A stretch of DNA of 17,335 nucleotides. Source: Cylindrodendrum hubeiense. Lineage: Eukaryota; Ascomycota; Sordariomycetes; Hypocreales; Nectriaceae. The position numbers were made by a program, and so were the translations under genes. The notes beneath the pieces were generated by a model, which saw only the letters and a program-made list of their open reading frames with translations, had not been told where the DNA came from and ran no database searches. The stretch spans positions 1 through 17,335 of the forward strand of contig JAANBB010000655.1 in assembly GCA_014621425.1 (NCBI GenBank), given 5' to 3'. Of this stretch, positions 16,194-17,335 are shown in pieces (position 1 is the first letter of the stretch; every line of letters starts with the position of its first letter).

Positions 16194-17335
16194 TTAGTTG
16201 GCCGGCCTCCACGCCTTGACGTAGCCATCCTCGCCTGCCGTAAACACCATGTGCTGCTCATCGAAGAAGCAGAACGACCGCACAATCTCCTCCCCGTGGG
16301 CACCGGGAAGCCCGACGCTGTTGTCCCGGTCCAGGGCCCAGCCCTCGCCGCTGGGGTTCTTGGCGAGGAAGACGAGCTCGAACATTCGGCGGCTGGCGGG
16401 TGTTAGTGTCTAAGGGGGCCTCTGCAGTTTGGGCTGTGAGAGAACGACTTACTCCTGAGATCCAACTCCGAGGATGGCTCCGCTGCCGTCCACCTTTGGA
16501 GTCACGTCGGCGACATACTGGCAGCCAAGCACGGTCCGCAGGTCGCCAAAGTCCTGGGTCGCATCGCCGGTGGTGCGCTCCTCGGCGACGTCGTACAGCG
16601 CGCACCGCTCGTCGTGGGACAGGGCGGCGATCTCGGTGGGGGTCAGCCAGGCGGCGCGGTGGATGGAGGCGTCATGGTTGCACGTCTGCAGCGTCAGGTC
16701 GTCCTCGTCGGTGATGCGCGTGTCGTAGACGTTGACGAGGCCGTCGGTCGAGCCCGACATCAGCAGCGCCGGGTTGGCGGGGTTGAAGGCGAGGTCCGTC
16801 ACGTCGTCGCTGTGGACTTCTTGGTAGTGGGCTCTGGCCGAGGGTGCGGAACGGACGTCCCTGGAGATATATGAGGATGTGATCTTGGGTATCAGGGGTG
16901 GGGTTGGCTCATGATGGCCGATATAAGACGATGGTTCAAGCAGGAGATGTGATGACTGACCATAGGAAGATGGAGGCAGTGTGGTTCTGCAACTCGGTGC
17001 CCACGGCAATCGTCTTGGTATCGGTATTGCAGGCCATGGACAGAATCGGCGACTCGCTAGCTTCACGCGCAGCCGTATCAGCCTCGATGCTCATCCCACG
17101 AAGCCTCACTTACACAGGGCACAAAACGCCCCAGCACCAACAGTCACGACTCACCCTGGAACTGCGCGACGCGGCTGCCCTGGCGCAGATCCCAGACGGC
17201 GACGGTGCCGTTCTCGCCGGCGGTGCACACGAGCGCGGCGTTGCCGTCGAAGACGCGCAGCGTCGTCAGGTTGCCGTGGTCGGTCTGCAGCCGCTGGACG
17301 GGGCCCTGCGAGAGGCGCGCGGCGTCGAGCAGCGA
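16194..17335 (-). CDS. WDR89-like WD40-repeat protein (partial, C-terminal about 295 aa)
   Basis: This is the C-terminal part of a WD40 beta-propeller protein most like WDR89, a conserved eukaryotic protein of unclear function. The minus-strand model joins 17335-17155 (cut by the window edge), 17060-16961, 16860-16453 and 16392-16194; introns are 94, 100 and 60 nt. Visible blades include NAALVCTAGENGTVAVWDLR, then SESPILSMACN with TKTIAVGTEL, then EVHSDDVTDLAFNP with ALLMSGSTDGLVNVYD. The last blade is VRSFCFFDEQHMVFTAGEDG followed by YVKAWRP at the C-terminus. The run HSDDVTDLxFNPxNPxxxxSGSTDGLVNVYD is the strongest match to WDR89. About 80 residues and the start codon should lie beyond the right edge. 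The acceptor at 17061 (GAAG) is unusual; a second in-phase acceptor would add about 15 residues (see findings). The family call is based on motif memory, not a search. Confidence 0.88.

Noticed and set aside
1..17335. Transposon remnants or RIP (repeat-induced point mutation) tracts
   Set aside because: No terminal repeats, transposase or reverse transcriptase frames, and no AT-rich blocks heavy in TA dinucleotides were seen.

Overview
The window is nuclear DNA from a filamentous ascomycete fungus, most likely a Sordariomycete (order not resolvable by eye). The reasons are short GT-AG introns of about 50 to 150 nt with CTAAC/CTGAC-type branch sites, compact genes on both strands, GC-rich third codon positions, and fungal families such as a Zn(II)2Cys6 regulator with a fungal-specific middle homology region and a two-domain CHR transporter. 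I rebuilt eight protein-coding genes by joining reading frames across splice sites. All gene models are inferred from sequence alone.

Layout, left to right: (1) 532-3602 (+), an 8-exon Zn2Cys6 transcription factor of 885 aa, with a leader carrying one 9-codon upstream ORF; (2) 4704-6412 (+), a 4-exon two-domain chromate-transporter-family protein of 498 aa; (3) 6490-7512 (-), a 3-exon small protein of 280 aa that looks mitochondrial with two membrane segments; (4) 7829-8476 (-), an intronless DsbA/GST-kappa-like thioredoxin-fold protein of 215 aa; (5) 10477-12393 (+), a 4-exon ZIP zinc/iron transporter of 546 aa; (6) 12905-14121 (-), a 3-exon isopenicillin-N-synthase-like 2-oxoglutarate/Fe(II) oxygenase of 365 aa; (7) 14518-15402 (+), a 2-exon FRG1 homologue of 275 aa; (8) 16194-17335 (-), a WDR89-like WD40 protein that runs off the right edge, so its N-terminus is missing.

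The long non-coding stretches are the leader 1-531, 3603-4703, the 2.0 kb divergent region 8477-10476, and the convergent gaps 12394-12904 and 15403-16193. Genes 6 and 7 share a divergent promoter of about 400 bp. Genes 2 and 3 end tail to tail, 77 bp apart.

The genes do not form an obvious pathway or biosynthetic cluster: regulator, oxyanion transporter, mitochondrial protein, thiol protein, metal transporter, oxygenase, RNA-processing-type protein and WD40 protein look like an ordinary mixed chromosomal segment. I did not find a clearly new system. The points most worth a second look are the upstream ORF and the in-frame 45-nt exon before the zinc cluster of gene 1, a 14-bp perfect palindrome in the CHR promoter, a Pro-to-Ser change in a hallmark CHR motif, a CxxS active site in the thioredoxin-fold protein, and an intron-like sequence just downstream of FRG1.
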